From NCBI RefSeq assembly GCF_020178975.1, contig NZ_JAHXBU010000042.1:62001-126000 (forward strand): a DNA stretch of 64,000 nucleotides, read 5' to 3'. Position 1 is the first letter of the stretch. Each line of letters opens with the position of its first letter. Of this stretch, positions 63,291 through 64,000 are shown piece by piece. The DNA comes from Cesiribacter sp. SM1 (GTDB lineage: Bacteria > Bacteroidota > Bacteroidia > Cytophagales > Cyclobacteriaceae). A program made the translations under genes and the position numbers. The notes under the pieces were generated by a model. It worked only from the letters and a program-made list of their open reading frames with translations, was not told the DNA's origin and made no database searches.

Positions 63291-63662
63291 ATGATGAACC
63301 TGGATAAAGTTACCCTAACGGAAAAGTTTGCTCAATTTTCAGACTACTGGAATCCCCGTATTGCGGGTGAACTCAATGGGCAGCAGGTAAAGCTGGCTAA
63401 GTTTAAAGGAGCCTTTGTATGGCATCAGCATGAGCACGAAGATGAATTTTTTCTTGTGGTGGAGGGATCCTTCCGCATGGAGCTCCGGGATAAAACAGTG
63501 GTCCTGAACAAAGGTGATTTCATGATTGTACCCAGGGGCACCGAGCACCGTCCGGTAGCAGATCAGGAAGCGCATGTACTTCTGTTTGAGCCTGCTACCA
63601 CCATCAATACAGGAACATTAGATGCATCAGAGCTTACCAGAACAACGCTGGAAAGGCTTTAG
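63291..63662 (+). CDS. Cupin-domain protein
   Basis: A 123-residue single-domain cupin. Motif 1 is WHQHEHEDEFFLVVEGSF, with the His-x-His pair at 47/49 and an acidic ligand after it. Motif 2 is DFMIVPRGTEHRPVADQE, whose PRGxEHRP provides the last His. Such proteins bind a metal and may be isomerases, dioxygenases or sugar/phosphate binders; no substrate is evident. Met1 or Met2 can be the start. It stands alone between the DinB and acyl-CoA dehydrogenase genes. Confidence 0.92.
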   Translation: MMNLDKVTLTEKFAQFSDYWNPRIAGELNGQQVKLAKFKGAFVWHQHEHEDEFFLVVEGSFRMELRDKTVVLNKGDFMIVPRGTEHRPVADQEAHVLLFEPATTINTGTLDASELTRTTLERL

Positions 63663-63822
63663 ACCTTATCATTGATCAACAACCAAGCCTGCTGTGCATC
63701 AGGCCTGCTTGTTGAATATTTTCAGGCACTAGGACCCCCTATTTTAAACATTCCTTGGTCTGCACAATTTTTCATATTATATATACAGCTATTATCAGCT
63801 CCTGTTTACGTAATCAATCCTC

Positions 63823-64000
63823 ATGCAATTAGATGAAATACTGAAAAAGGCCAGGCACCTGGCTACTGAAGTACTTTCTGTAGAATCGGCTTTGGTAGAT
63901 AAGGAAGCCGTATGGCCGAAAAAAAGTATTCAGGCACTGTTGAATGCCGGTTTGGGAGGACTCGTTGCTCCTAAAGAAACAGGGGGCCAGGGGCATGGGC
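63823..64000 (+). CDS. Acyl-CoA dehydrogenase, N-terminal part (cut by window edge)
   Basis: An open frame from ATG to the window end encodes MQLDEILKKARHLATEVLS, then KEAVWPKKSIQALLNAGL and GGLVAPKETGGQGHG. The order (N-terminal helix, A-L-xx-AGL-xG, APKETGG-GH) is that of the acyl-CoA dehydrogenase N-terminal domain, which orients FAD and acyl-CoA. About 59 residues are visible. A role in fatty-acid beta-oxidation is inferred from the family only. Confidence 0.85.
   Translation, partial: MQLDEILKKARHLATEVLSVESALVDKEAVWPKKSIQALLNAGLGGLVAPKETGGQGHG

Noticed and set aside
1-64000. tRNA, rRNA or IS elements
   Set aside because: Intergenic stretches were read for cloverleaf ends, conserved rRNA blocks and transposase motifs; none was found, though short RNAs cannot be excluded by eye.

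Overview
The window looks like a chromosomal segment of a Bacteroidota member, most likely Cytophagales (inference from content, no alignment run). Supporting signs are a SusC/SusD pair, -7 promoter boxes of the form TAnnTTTG, almost no Shine-Dalgarno sequences, the gene order parA-parB-DUF5683-dapB-lepB, a Bacteroidota-type rpsF-rpsR-rplI operon, a GSCFA protein, and many lipoproteins. I saw no rRNA, tRNA, CRISPR array, prophage or insertion sequence. Most of the window is core genome with short intergenic gaps.

Layout. 1-2.2 kb (minus): the start of an SLC13-type permease, a small secreted peptide gene overlapping it, and an oligopeptide-binding lipoprotein. 2.3-8.6 kb (plus): a metallo-hydrolase, parA, parB, a DUF5683 protein, dapB and two tandem signal peptidase I paralogues. 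8.8-17.6 kb: ung, apaG, two methyltransferases, a coiled-coil membrane protein, rpsF-rpsR-rplI, a GSCFA protein, a DUF255 thioredoxin-fold protein and a small secreted protein. 18-20.8 kb: a FucP-type sugar transporter and a TerB-like protein with a Gly/Met-rich tail. 21-30.4 kb (minus): a polysaccharide utilisation locus transcribed susC-susD-(broken nagB-like fragment)-GH20 hexosaminidase-sodium:solute symporter. A divergent LytS/LytTR two-component pair follows at 30.8-32.6 kb. 33-40.3 kb (minus): an acyl-ACP desaturase and gltD/gltB. 40.9-46 kb (plus): dnaG, ribBA, a secreted protein and surE. 46.2-53.8 kb (minus): a response regulator-histidine kinase and a 2116-residue soluble hybrid kinase with twelve 92-residue HAMP-type repeats. 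54-64 kb: CYTH, DUF6929, lactonase-like, DEAD-box helicase, DUF2339/DUF3999, YwbE, DinB, cupin and the start of an acyl-CoA dehydrogenase.

How the genes work together. The PUL can be read as an N-acetylhexosamine scavenging system: SusCD imports oligosaccharides, GH20 releases GlcNAc or GalNAc, and the symporter and perhaps the nearby FucP-like carrier import the sugar. A nagB-LmbE-like gene between susD and GH20 has decayed to a C-terminal fragment with a frameshift and a nonsense codon, so deamination would need a gene elsewhere. The poly-HAMP kinase and the RR-kinase 12 bp downstream probably form one signalling operon.

The strongest points for a second look are the exact 276-bp repeat array of the poly-HAMP kinase, the nagB-like pseudogene, a set of mutually exclusive inverted repeats upstream of the DUF2339 gene, and several palindromic intergenic elements.
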